Assembly: GCA_036346275.1 (NCBI GenBank)
Contig: CM070723.1
Location: 46,020,743 to 46,084,742, forward strand
DNA length: 64,000 nt
Source: Otatea glauca
Lineage: Eukaryota > Streptophyta > Magnoliopsida > Poales > Poaceae
Direction: 5' to 3'
Under the pieces are notes generated by a model that saw nothing but the letters and a program-made list of their open reading frames with translations, had not been told where the DNA came from and searched no databases. Positions 1-12,200 of this stretch are shown one piece after another. The position numbers were made by a program, and so were the translations under genes. The stretch's first letter is position 1. Each line of letters begins with the position of its first letter.

Positions 1-2552
1 TTCGGCCAGTGCCTCGCCGACCAGCTCGCTCGCCTCGCGACCCAGTGCCTGGCCAGTGCGCCGTCGTCGCGCTGCGAACCCTAGCCGTCGCCGAATCCGA
101 GTCCGCGTCGGCGCTGTCTTGGAGTTCGTGCCCGCACGCCTCCCGAGCTATTTAAGCGCCGCCAACCCGCTCTCGAGGTTCCTTCACGCGCGCCCTTTTG
201 CCCCACTTCGCCGCCGAGACGTCGCGGGTTCTTGCGCGAGCTCGCCGAGTCCGCCGCCCTTGCCGACGCCTTCCGCCGCTTTTTCTTGTTGTCGGTGCCT
301 CTCCGCCATCGCTGTTGGTCTCCCGAGTTCGTCAGACGCCTCTCCCGGTTCGCCTTGTCCCGGGTCCGATCCGCCGCATCTTCGTCGTTGGCCTCGTCTT
401 CTTCCCCGCCTCCGGTAAGCCCCGCCGCCGCCTCGCCGTTGTTTCGCCGCGAACCTCACCGTCCGATGGATGGCGTCTGCTCCAGATTGCGCCGCGTCGC
501 CTCCGCCGCAGCCCCGCTCCTTGGCCGTCGGATCCCGCTCCATCGTCCCAGATCTGGCCGCGTCATCTCTGTCGCGCCCTCGTCTTCGGCCGTCCGATCT
601 CGCGCCATCGATCGGATGCTTGACGCGTGGCTCGCCGCGTGCGCGCCGGCGTCGGCGCCACCTCCGCCGCCGTCGCCCCTAAACCGACGCAAGCGCCGAC
701 GTCAGCCGTGCACCGGGTGCACGGTGAACCGAGCCGCGCCGTGGACCTTGTCCACCGTGAGCCGGCTGACGTCAGCGATTGCGCAATAAATCCTTTTTCC
801 GTATAAAAATAAATCCAGAAATTCTGATTTTCTGATTTTCTGTATTTTCTCTGAATTTAATCTTTCGGAGGCCCGTTCTCGCTCATACGAACTCCGATTG
901 AGGCGATTCAAGTTTCTAAATTTTTCTAAAATCAAGATCTATCTTCCAGAGCCATTTATTTTCAGTTTTGAACTTGTTTGAGTCTCTGTTTGGTATTTAT
1001 TTGGTTTCGTTGCTTTCTTTTCCGGTAGACGCTAATTCCGAGGGAGCGAACGAAGACTTCGAAGACCAAGATTCAGCACTAGATCAGCAAGGCAAGTCGT
1101 AATCCTTTGATCATATTGATCCTATATTTGCAAAGTAATTTATTTTATACACTTGCATGCTATTTACGTATCAATGTTTATTTAATGGGAGTAGATGTAT
1201 ACCTAGTTGACATTATGTCACCTTGATTAGTTGTATGCCATGTATCCATTGTTAAACCTAGGTTGGGACATTACTAGTTGGACATAATCATTATACCAAC
1301 ATTGGGTTATCGTAGCTATGCTTAGACATGCTTACATATACGTTGGGATTCATGTCACATGCGAATAATGTTAATATTGACTTAATGAGATATTGAATCG
1401 TGGCCGTTAGCCACTGTTGTAAAATTTGTTGTACCATGGCGGGGTTTGCCATTGGTCTTGGTTGAACGAATTGTTTTCCCTCGGGCAAGTGATCGTGCAG
1501 TAAAGGGGGTGCTTTCTAGCACATTGGGATGTGGATGTCTTGCCTGAGATAACTTAAGGACTTAATCTTGTGCGCTATTGAACTGGGCCTAACCGTACTA
1601 CCACATGTCTGGAATGGGACATACCTAGCTAATTAATTTGTAATGTCTAGCCTTGAGTACTGCCAGTTGGTGGTGTGGGTTCCGGGATGGACGGGTAGAT
1701 TCGCAAGGCGCAAGAGGGGGCCCTAAAGGGCGAAACCTTAGCGGGCAGTACCGAGTTTAGACAGTGCATTTTAAAGGCTTTGTCATGATATCTCTGCGAC
1801 ACACCAAAGGAAGTGTGTTAAGATCGATTGCACAAAGAGATGTTCATGTCTTGTAGGTAAAGTTGTACAACCTTTGCAGAGTGTAAAACTATTCGAATAG
1901 CCGCGTCCGCGGTCATGGACAAAGCCCGGGAATTTCACACAGGGTATAGAGTGTTTAATAAAATGTGGAATGTGGAATTGTTGGGATGTGAACGGGGAGT
2001 TCACTGTTGTTTTGTTGTCTATCATTGATCTACCAGTTATTTATTTATCTTTTCATAAATATGCTTTCAATCTATTTATTGTATTTCAATTCAAGTTATT
2101 GCTTTCTGCAAAAGAACTATATAGCCATCCTTGTCAAGCTGTGCATAAATATATTGCATCATTTCCTACGACTTCTTCGAGTACCTTTGTACTCACGGCT
2201 TTATGCCCTTGTTGATCAGTTGCTGAAGGAGATAATGAATATCATGAGGAGGAATTCTATGAAGACTACGTGGATTAGGAAGGCGTTCCCCAGACGATTG
2301 CCTGTGGCATGTCGAATGGTTCAAGTTATCTTTTTCGCTGCAATAGTATTTGTTTCTTAAGCCCTTAAGGCATAATGGTGTAAACATTGACCATAAGGTC
2401 GTTTGCTTTATTTAATAATAAATTGTTTCTTCCTAGTTAATTCTTTGTATGGAATGGTATTTCATCTATGTTTCCACTGTGTGCACTAGCGTGATCCTGG
2501 ACTAGTGCAGTATACACAGAGTGTTTCGGATTTGCAAATTCGGGTCCCGACA
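1..2552 (+). mobile_element. 3' part of a large LTR (likely Ty3/gypsy), truncated by the window edge
   Basis: The sequence ends at 2552 with GGGTCCCGACA, the usual 3' end of LTRs whose 5' end reads TGTCGGGAC. The first 780 bases are very GC-rich, then the block turns AT-rich. A TATA-like CTATTTAAG lies at about 149-157, consistent with an LTR promoter (U3/R), and AT-rich poly(A)-like sequence lies near 2405-2430. No primer-binding site follows 2552, so this is a 3' LTR or a solo LTR. Several overlapping open frames in 56-789 run on both strands; they reflect GC-rich composition and show no recognisable domain. The Ty3 assignment rests on LTR length and terminal sequence only. Confidence 0.6.
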
Positions 2553-4300
2553 AATGTCCATTGTTTAATGTGTCTAACTCATCCTTGTGGCCCACAACAG
2601 ATCTCCCCCCACCTCCAGCATCATCTCAAGGAAAAGGAAACAAATATCCTGGAATTAAGGAAAAAGAAACAAACGTTCTAGAAAAAGAAAAGACCATATA
2701 TTACGTGCTGGGAAAAGGAAATCGAAGACAGGGCACTATACTAGTTACTGTTGGTATCAACAACTGTCGATCCGATCCTAGCCAACATCATAACTGTAAC
2801 AACCTACCCCAAAATTCGCTCAATGCCCGTGCACACATAGCACCACGCTTACATTTTCATCATCGCTTCGTGTAAAAGTGTTAATCTAGAGATGTTACGT
2901 TTAGATCCAGTAGATATTATATATTACTATAACTTACGTTAGACAAGTAACGTAGGACAAATCTCACCACCATAACTCCACATGGACTACCATACTAATG
3001 GATCAAGGTATTACAATAGGCCCTGCTTGGAAGAGGGGGTTTTGGCTCAAAATGGATGTAAAATTCTAGCCCAAAATTTTTCTATGCTAGAATGAAAAAC
3101 ATGTTTAGACCTACAAAGTAAGAAACCAGAAAAACTGAAGCCGGTAACCCACTAAATTTACCCCTGATTTGGGCCTTTGTAACCATAAAAAAATAAGTGG
3201 GGAGGTGATTTTTTTTGGCTATATTGGTTACGTACACTTCAAATTTATGGCATTTACTTCAGGACAAGGCTGGCAGGGAAAGCTCAAAACTCACGAGCTG
3301 CTCAAACTTGGCTCGTTATGAGCTCAACTTAAGCTCGGCTCGTAAAATAAATGAGCCCAGCCGAGTCGCCTTCCTAGCTCGGTACCTTAACGAGCCGAGT
3401 TCGAGCTAACTCACGAGCTGCTCGTTAGCTCGTTAAGGCTCGGTGATTAAATTTATCTAACCCAAATTTCAAGTTACTTGAATGGTGGAGTGTAAATTCC
3501 CATAGATTTTCAGTTGTTTCGAGCATGGCAAAGGATTTCTTGACTATATCGATTAGCATTTTATCTTCGAAGTCAACTTTTAGTGCTAGAGGTAAATCCT
3601 AGGTGGTTATAGGAGTTCTTTGCTTTCATCAATGGTTGAGATACTAGTGTGAGCTTCTAACTAGATAAAAAGTGCTTGCAATATCATGAGAAGCCCTTTG
3701 GCTGTGGATTGTGGTACAACGTTCCATACTAATAGCTTTATTTCATCTTATTTTTTTGTTAGTTATCTAAATCTATCCTAATTCTATTATTGTGCTTGTT
3801 TACATGAATTAGAAGATGAGTTTGATGTTAAACACATTTCTTTAGCTAATATCGGGATGGGAAGTAACTAGTAAACACCTTTTTTCTTTTGCTTATGATT
3901 GCTGTTCATTTTTGTCTGTTCTTTCACCACTTAAATTGTTAGCAAAATATTTAAATTAATTTATGTCCATGTAATTATCTCCTTACTAATTATCATAGCT
4001 CACATAACTTAGCATCTCATCTTAATGAGCCAAGCCATTTTTTCAAACGAGCTTGCACAAGCCGAGCCGGCTCGATAGCAAAATAATGTCTTTACTCAAA
4101 CACATTATAAATTCATGGCTATTTGCTAGTGCACACTACAAAAATTAAAATATTATTTTCGAATGAGTAATGAGAGAGATGGTCAACAAAATGTGTAATA
4201 TGCCCTCCTTTCTTCTTCATCTTCCTCCCTGAATGCCTAAGTTAAGGATTTTTCAATTGATAGTGGTCCTTCAATACCTAACCAAGAGCTACTGTAGTAC
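2553..4300. other. Intergenic DNA, no gene seen
   Basis: AT-rich sequence with no coherent coding region. From about 3020 there is a GGCCCTGCTTGGAAG start resembling a MITE end, but I could not pair it with a second end. The stretch 3285-3440 is rich in repeated GAGCTC/GGCTCG words, seen again near 4060 and 8103-8135, and may be an eroded transposon end. Confidence 0.4.
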
Positions 4301-5418
4301 AGATTAAAAAAAAGCCACAGCTACTAGACGACAAAATAAAATTTAAAATTTATTGATATTCTTTAGAAATGACGCCGTCAATAAACCTGTTGGTACGGAT
4401 AATGAAGAACGTCCAATAACTTATCGGGCATTGTACGGAGTATCTGAAACACAGAAAGAGCCCTCCATCCATCCTCATCGCTTCCTCGTTTGCGATGTGC
4501 CCACCTTCCACTCCACTCCCGCCTCCTCATCCCCTCATGTGCGTTCCCATGGTCGCGTCGGTGCCGCCCACCAAGGCAAGACACGTCAAGCGCGTGGCGA
4601 TCCACTCCACTCTCGCCTCCTCCTCCCCTCCCCTCCCATGGCCGTGCCGGGGCCGCACACCCCGGCAAGCCCCACCACACACACGCGTTTCTCCCGACTC
4701 CCGACCACGGCAGAAAACATGATGGCGTCTCAGCGACGAGGACGAAGCCAAGATCCAGCGGTCGACCGGTGTATCCAGCCGCCGGCAACAAGGACAAAGC
4801 GCACGTCCGGTGGATACCGTCACCAGCGCGGAGGAAGACACCTGGATCTGCGTGCCATTGGCATGGCACTCAGAGACGAGGACGAAGCCCACATAAGCTG
4901 GCTAGTGGATCCCATTGCAGGTGGCCTCCAGCGCGCTCCGTCCACACAGCCCTCCATAGAGCATAGCAAAAGGTTTTTTGTTTCGATTTGGAAGCTGGCG
5001 ATTCCATGCATGATGCAGATCTGGATACTTGAATTCGGATTCGGGATTGGATTCGAAGCAGGCAATATCTGGCAAATACGGGACGAGATCCAGATATCAG
5101 TTTTTGTTTTCTATTTGGATATCAGGCAACTATATTGGAGGCCCAAAGAACTTGCCATTGACCCAGTCCCATTCATTACAACCCGAGGCCTGAGTGGTGG
5201 AGCGAGTAGCAGCAAGGCAGCAAGTAGAGCCACGTCGCCACTCTTGATCCCTCAAGTGTCACCGTGTTCGCCCTAACCCTAGCTGTGAGCCTCTACTCTC
5301 TCACAGTTTCATTCTCATCCAGATCCAACTGTCAGACACCACCCACATCCACAACACGAGGCAATGTCGAGCCGGCGACTCTCCGTCCACCAGGAGCCAT
5401 AGTTACCGGAGAGGGATG
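4301..5418. other. GC-rich stretch with an unsupported open frame (4353-5276, +)
   Basis: A 307-codon frame is open on the plus strand, but overlapping frames are open on the minus strand too. The composition is proline/arginine/serine-rich without any domain I recognise, and there is no convincing splice or promoter context. It includes two partly similar segments, each with GACGAGGACGAAGCC (around 4735 and 4876). It could be a captured gene fragment or leader, but I do not call it a gene. The 3' flank continues after the solo LTR at 6985. Confidence 0.3.
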
Positions 5419-6984
5419 TGAAAGCATCTAGGCCCCTAAATTGTTTTGGTTTTGGTAATTAATGACAATCGCGCTTATAGGACTAACAATGTTTCTCTAA
5501 GTGTGATTGAAGACAGGTTGGACCTAGCTAAGAAAAATAATGAAGTGTGAACATAAGGCTAAAAGAAGATCAGTATGTCTAGCTAAAGAGATGAGGTATA
5601 AATTTAAGGATTTTCATAGTATTTTTGCCGATCTTGGAGTTTGGAAGAAAAGATCGGATTATTAAGATAGATGTCGTACTATTAAGAGGGATTTTGATCA
5701 GTAGGTTGATGTGTGCTCAGTGAAAATAGCTCAATCAATATTCAAAATTGATGTTTTTAAATTGAGACAAAAAGAAATGAGTGTTTTTACCTCGGCGGCC
5801 TAGACCCAAGACTACCGACTTTGGTAGTGCAGATCGCCATTCAGTCAGCAGATCGCCGAAGGCCGGTGACTTATTTTACAGAAATGGGTGTTTTTCGATC
5901 AGAGCGCAGCCGGCACTACCGACCATCTGAGGGCGGTACTGCGCTCGGCCGGCAGTACAGACCATGTATGGGCGGTACTGCCGCTTAATCGGCAGTACCA
6001 GCCCTAGGGGCGGTAGTCTTTTTCCAGAGAAGGTTGTTTCTGAGGCTAGGTCGACCGACACTACCGACCTCTTGCGAGCGGTACTACCGCTCGGCCAGCA
6101 CTACCGGCCTAGCATGGGTGGTAGTGCCGACCTCAGGGTAACGGCTAGTGTGTCAGCGCATTTAATGTCTACAGTTGACCGTTGAACCTAAGGCCGGCAA
6201 TACCGGCCCCAGATGGGCGGTAGTGCCGGCCACCCCGAATTTTTCAGGAGTTTGGTAGCAACGGCTAGCACATTTGAGAGGGCTATAAATACACCCCATA
6301 TGCAGCATTCTTGCAAAGAAGAACTCCTATTTGCATATCCTTGAGCACTAGTGTGTTTCTTATATACTCAGTTGCATTAAATCCACTCTTGAGGAGTAGT
6401 TGAGTTACATTCAAGTGAGAGCATTGATTGAGCCATTTAACACTTGATTCACCTCAAGCAAACATCAAAGTTCATTACTCTTGGAGGTTGCCGCTTCCTA
6501 GACGGCTTGGAGGAGTGTGGCATTGGTGATCTTCTCAAAGAAAATTGTGAGAAGACCCGATCATTTGTGAAGGCAAGGAGCTCGCCTAACTGGAGTGTTG
6601 AAGAGCTATCGCTAGTGATCGAGGAAGGCTCAAGCAAGAGGAGCCGGTTTGAAGTGGTTCAAGTCACCTCAACGTGGAGTAGGGGAGACCGGCAAAGTCT
6701 CCGCGACCACGGGATAAACTTTCTTGTCTCATTCTCTTGCGACTTGCTTTTATCATCTTTGTGCTAAATTTTCATTACTTGCAAATTGAGTAAAATATTA
6801 GTGCTAAGAATCATTTATTGCTCTATTTGAAATTGCTATAGTGATTTAGAAATCCCTGGAGATCACATTATCAATTTGCAATTATTGCCTCTTTAACTTA
6901 GTGATTTCATTAATTGCAAATTGGAATCGAAAAATTTAGTAACCTCCTATTCACCCCCTCTAGTCGGTTATCCTTGATCCTACA
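5419..6984 (+). mobile_element. Solo LTR, Sirevirus-type Ty1/copia (family C)
   Basis: It starts TGAAAGCATCTAGGCCCC and ends in a CACCCCCTCTAG block followed by ...CCTACA. A perfect 5-bp target duplication, GGATG, flanks it at 5414-5418 and 6985-6989. There is no internal region, so it is a solo LTR left by LTR-LTR recombination. It carries the GTCGTACTATTAAGAGGG motif (5673-5690), a palindrome cluster (about 5800-6240) and a hairpin-forming CTTCTCA...TGAGAAG near 6530-6560. All are also recognisable in the other Sirevirus-type LTRs of this window. Confidence 0.92.
5800..6240. repeat. Clustered GGCGGTACTGCC-type palindromic half-sites in solo LTR C
   Basis: Repeated words such as GGCGGTACTGC, GGCACTACCG and GGTAGTGCCG alternate in direct and inverted orientation across about 440 bp, with GGGCGGTA recurring. 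Each LTR family in this window has such a cluster with its own word. Known Sirevirus LTRs carry palindromic repeats; a role as regulatory-protein binding sites is inference. Confidence 0.8.
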
Positions 6985-6989
6985 GGATG

Positions 6990-7570
6990 ACTGGAGGAGG
7001 AGCTTCTCCAATCGCCATTGCCATCTTTGTCCCTCTCTAGCCGCTATCGCCATCTCCTCTTCGGTTGCCATCACCATCCCCTCTCCACTATCCTCTCTGT
7101 AGTCACCATAATAGGTACTTTCTAGTCCTTTTCACAGAATAACTGAAGGTTTGAAGCTATGAATCTCTAGTTAATGCAACCCGTGCGCACAATGTATGAA
7201 AGCTCCTACATGTTTTTCATGACAACCTATTTATCTTGACTATTAGTTAGTTATGTTGATACTCAAGTAGCATATTTTTTTCTATGTTGTTTATTGGATG
7301 TTGAATAGCTTTGTTAGATGCATTTTTTAGTAGCGAACTAATAGGATTTGTTTTGCTTTTTAATAAAAGAACCCATTTGCTGCCTTGGTCAGCTTAAGAG
7401 GAAAAGCGGCTGTATATAATAAGTATGCCCGGGTTCTTTTAAAATAATGGTAATTGCAAGTAAATATGTTATAATGCTAAGTATCCCTATCAATTGCATG
7501 GTCGCACCGTATTTTGTGAGTCAGTAATAGCCGCATCAGCGGCCTATTGCACTGGGTTCCATTTATATTA
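6990..7570. other. Intergenic DNA, no gene seen
   Basis: This resumes the flank interrupted by solo LTR C. It begins with a CT-rich stretch (about 7000-7100) in which open frames are short and featureless, followed by AT-rich sequence. Confidence 0.4.
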
Positions 7571-7573
7571 ACA

Positions 7574-7690
7574 ACTAGACAATCGAGCGCGGCGTGCCAC
7601 GTTGCGACCGTCGCTCCCCACGCGAGCAAATCGAGAAAACGTGCAACTGTCGCTTCCTACGCGAGTAAATCGAGAAAACACGCGAAACAG
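7574..7690. repeat. Dispersed repeat copy 1 (MULE- or Helitron-end-like GCGGCGTGCCACG)
   Basis: The segment ACTAGACAATCGAGCGCGGCG...GCGAGCAAATCGAGAAAA is closely matched at 57656-57730, fifty kilobases away in the same orientation. The inner CGCGGCGTGCCACG(C) is a near-palindrome of the kind found at some transposon ends. Class is not established. Confidence 0.6.
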
Positions 7691-7762
7691 TTGAAAGGAT
7701 ATAATCTGCGATTTCGCTAAAACGGAAGGTCCGCGTCGGGGAAAAACGAAAAACAGGAAAAC

Positions 7763-8092
7763 GGACATAAACTTTTTTTTCTTCAGAAAAGGACCTAAAT
7801 AAAATTTTGTTTTTTTTCGAAAGAGGGCTTAAACGTAATACTAAAAAATGCAAAAAGGACCTAAATGCAATGTTTTTTTTTTCTAAAAAAAAAGACCCGA
7901 ACGTATTTTTTTTTTCCAAAAAGGACATAAACGTAATTCTAATTTTATAAAAAAGGACCCGAACGCAAGCCCTAAAAACGCATAAAGGATCTAAACGTAA
8001 TATATATTTTTTTTCGGAAAAAAGTACCTAACCGTAATTTTTTTTGCCAAAAAGGACCTAAATGTATTTTTTTAAAAAGGACCTAAACGTAA
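7763..8092. repeat. Interspersed tract of about 11 GGACCTAAACGTAA-like units
   Basis: Units like GGACCTAAACGTAA, GGACATAAACGTAA and GGACCCGAACGCAA are separated by runs of T or A of varying length. About eleven units can be counted. It looks like an expanded low-complexity minisatellite; no coding potential. Confidence 0.7.
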
Positions 8093-9248
8093 ACATTTTT
8101 TCGGCTCGGCTCGGACAGCGAGCCGAGCCGACTCAAAGCGACACGTGGCATCGCTCTCCATCCAGGAACTCTATAGAGTATAATATATGAAGGATTGCAC
8201 TGGTAATTATTCAAGTACATTAAGTTATTACTGAATTAAGTGGAATATGTTTTGGTTGATATATAACTTGCTATTATGATCATGTACTAATATGGTTTGA
8301 TTTAACATATATTACTCTATATATAAGTGTATTATCCATATATCTTTATCCGTCTTCGATCTGAATCCATCATGTATCTATCCAATGTCTGCATGTCGAA
8401 TAACCCGCATTCGTATCCATATCCGATTCCGAATCCAAGAAAAAAAAAATTAGATACACGAAGAGCAATATCCGTCCATATCCAACGTGTTTTCACCCTA
8501 CCTAGGACATGCTTAGAGGTTTCCGTACCGTACCATCAGCCGAGTTTGCTACTATGTTCCAATCTTACAATTGCATGGAAGAAAGAGGGAAATCGCTATT
8601 TAGATTGGCACTAAATCTCAGCGTCGTGTTCGATAGCAACAGGAAATATATTTGAACCAAAACATGTATATGCATAAATTAAACTTCACCAAAACGAATG
8701 TCATACATCGGTTGGTTATTATTATTATTTGTAACCGGCATAACTAGGTAGGACAACTCATAACGTGAATAAGCAGCACAAACTGGAGTTCTGGCTCGTC
8801 AAATCCTACTCAGCGCACACGAAGAACGTTGTCGACAGGACATAGAGGTGAAATTGGAGCTGTAGCCAAATATGTTTTCAGTACATATCTGCTGGGGAGA
8901 AAAATATCTTGGAAATGAGTGATTACGTGGCAATTTTGCTCCCAGAAAGTTCCATAAGATATACAAGTATACAACAACGGTGAGCTGAAGTTTAAAAGAC
9001 CGCATGGCATGCTGGAACAAAAGTGGCGACATTTTTTGATAGCCATCACAGTACCGAATGCATTCCAGGTATGAGAAACTGCATGAAAAGATGCAAAGAA
9101 GAACATGAGTTTACTCGTAACTAGGGATTTTAAATGGAAGGGCAAATCTTGTGCAAAAACTCATACCTCATCTGAAGCTACATGATTACAGATCGTTCTC
9201 AAAAAACAGAAGAATACAATTATTAAGTAACTTCGAGGGTTCACTACC
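8093..9248. other. Intergenic region and presumed 3' UTR of the mS29 gene
   Basis: No coding region was found. The part next to 9249 lies downstream of the mS29 stop codon on the minus strand and should contain its 3' UTR; I could not fix the polyadenylation site. A small TTATTATTATTATT tract is present near 8718. Confidence 0.4.
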
Positions 9249-12200
9249 TCATATAAAGGCAGCAAGCCACCTCATCTCTGAGCCATTTCCATTTGACAAA
9301 TAATAAATCTTTTTCCACTTCTCTTCTGAAAAACTCTCACGTCGAATAATCTTTTGCCTGGCCAACAAACAGATCACAATGTTCATTGCTTGAATTAAGT
9401 TACAAAGGAAGCTTTCAAAAGTCACAGGTAGTACACAATTAGAAGCTTGTGTAAGAATATGCCAATGCCAGCCATGACAGAAAATTCCAATGCCATCACT
9501 GGACAAAACTATGAAGATTTTTAAAAGAAGTACCTCATATAATAGTGGCACACAGTCTCAGCTTCATCTAAAGTGTACCGTGGAAACATCACACGGGCAT
9601 TAGACGGAACATCTGGGAGCTCCTGCCGTAGTTTGCCAACTGCGGTTGAATGTGAAAAGGCTCCTACCATCATATCACTATGAATCATTGACCTATACGC
9701 ATCGACCTGTTGAAGTAAGCAATAAGTGAAATGTTAAGTGGATTATATCTATACCGGTGTAAGTGTGTAATAGCATGAATTGGACCAAGTAATCGTATAA
9801 TTGAATTCACACCATTTTAGTCAGAAAACCGAAGATTATCACGATACATGTCACATAACGCATGTAGGTTTTCAGAACATATGCAGTTGGTGAAAGAACA
9901 GATTTATCAAATGAAGTTTATATGATTAGTTGTAAACTATGTGCAAAGAACGAGTTAGAAAAGCACTACCAATGCCGCACAATGAAAAACAGAATTTTAG
10001 TTTGGTTTCTCAGATTAGAGCCATGAACAGATTATAGATTCCTAGTATACTATAACCATGTATTCCACATCTTCCTCTTGCAACAAAAAGGTATTCCAGA
10101 CCTCCAAGATCTACTCCCACAAACCACATCATGGCTAGACTAGCAAACAGAACAGAGCACTATAAAGGTTGTGAAAGATAACAAAATGAACACCCATAAA
10201 AGGGCAATACCCTTAACAGTTCTTATGGCATCCCTAGCAAAAAAAGCTATAAAATAAGCATCAAATTGAAAGGAGATGCAAATGTTTGCTACTTTCAAAA
10301 GGAGAAAATTAAATAAAGTACATAATGTAATGCTTAAACATAATGTAAGCAGCTCGATGCAACAAACCGTTGTAAGCTCTTTTGCATGGATTGGTCGACA
10401 AGATCTAACAGTTACAGGTTCCTGGAAATCACTGAATGTAAACCAGCTATTATACTGCAAAAAAAAAACATTTTATTGGGTTTGATTATTACTGGGGGTA
10501 TAACCATCAAATATGAAAGTCGCTGCAGTCATGGCCTCAACACTCCAACCATACCTGATCAATAGCAAGCAGTACAGGCACATCCTTAACAAGTGACAGC
10601 TCCTTCCTCAAACGAACTACAACACCAACTGAAGCATGCGAGTGGGTTATCCCAGTTTGAATGAGATCATACAATGTGGACCCTTCAGGCATTTCCACTG
10701 TGTCAGCACCTTTCATCATTCCAACACCAGCACCTTCTCCCAGGGGAATAGGCTCAAATATTTGACATGGTAACTGCTGTAAGCGGGTTTCGTTGTACTT
10801 CAAAAAATCCTGAAGAGACAATAGAACAGATACTGACGAACTGTTGAGCCAGCCAACAAGCTACAGTAAAATTTTCCTAGCTATGCATCCTATGCGAGTG
10901 ATCATCAACAAGAAGTTTTGTTGTCACATAAATACAAGATTTACACTGTAGTAAAAAACTCTGGCTTCCAGCATTGCAAATATAGACATACTTTAATAGA
11001 GAATTCATCGATCCAAGGGTAATAAGGGAACATGTACAAAACCGAATGGAACAAGCATAGGTTTACATTCATATTGGCCTTATAGCAATACATTTTTTTA
11101 AACCAATACAACTAAGATTTGAGAAATACATTTTTCTATGCAGTATGAATTGATGATAGATGGCATTCATATTAATTTTTTACACAGCTTAGCATGATTA
11201 GCACAGATCGAAAAATAATATAAAAAAATCCAAATGCAAGAATACTATAACTCTACCAGCCCATAATGATAATGCATTCTAGGCACATTCATAAATATTG
11301 AGGAAAAAAACGAATATAGACATCATGTAGAGATTAGCACCTGCAAGATCTTTGCAGCCTGTAGTGGGGTATCAAAAAGATCACTATAGGTGTTTCTATA
11401 AAAGAATCCTCCATGAGTCCAATCCTTCCCTTGTGGAACATATAATACCAACCATCCTTGAGTACGTGCCCAGTGGACAAGCATCGCGAGTGCAATGCTT
11501 TTACCACAACTCCGGGGGCCATCCAAGACAATTTGTCTTTTGGTCTCTGAAGACATAAGGTAAGAAAGATGATTGCAAGCAGTTCATTAACAAATAATCC
11601 TAGATAATATTACTGCACATATATGCCTGCACAATTATTTCGTACTGGATATGACTTAATAATGATAATGTGCTCAGTAGAAACACCACGGGTTCCCATA
11701 AAGATGGTTTTCGTTCTGATGCAAATCAAACAAGTTTACCCTTGGAACATATAAAATTTAGATAATAGCGTGTGCCAGACTACAAAACTATAGAGTAATA
11801 GCAGAGTATTTGGTCCCAAATTCAAATGATATTAGCTGGCAAAATGCCATAAAGGCATATTCCAAATCTGCCTTCTGCACCAATATCAAACAAGAGCTTA
11901 TTTGAGAAAGATCTAACAAAGCAAAAAAAGAAGGAAACTAATAGCCTTTTGTGAATGGTCTTGCTAGGTGAAAATGTTGGAAATATGCCCAAGAGGCCAA
12001 TCATGAAGATGATTACCTTGTATTTATGCTTATGTTGTTCCTTTAATAATGTCATATTATAGATCATCAAGTATGTGACTTGATCGTGAAACTCTGTAAT
12101 TTAATTATGACATAATTATAAATTGTCCCTTGTTTATTTACTGGTTTGGATACCAATAATATTTATTCAAAACAAGCACATGAATTTGTCCTCTCATGCA

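Noticed and set aside
56..789. Long overlapping open frames on both strands at the window start
   Set aside because: They follow from high GC content; the translations are Arg/Pro/Ser-rich with no domain, and the block belongs to an LTR.
4353..5276. 307-codon open frame as a host gene
   Set aside because: Overlapping frames are open on the other strand, there is no recognisable domain, and no intron or promoter context supports it.
7575..7928. 117-codon minus-strand frame rich in Phe/Lys/Ser
   Set aside because: It is a translation of the GGACCTAAACGTAA repeat tract with its A/T runs.
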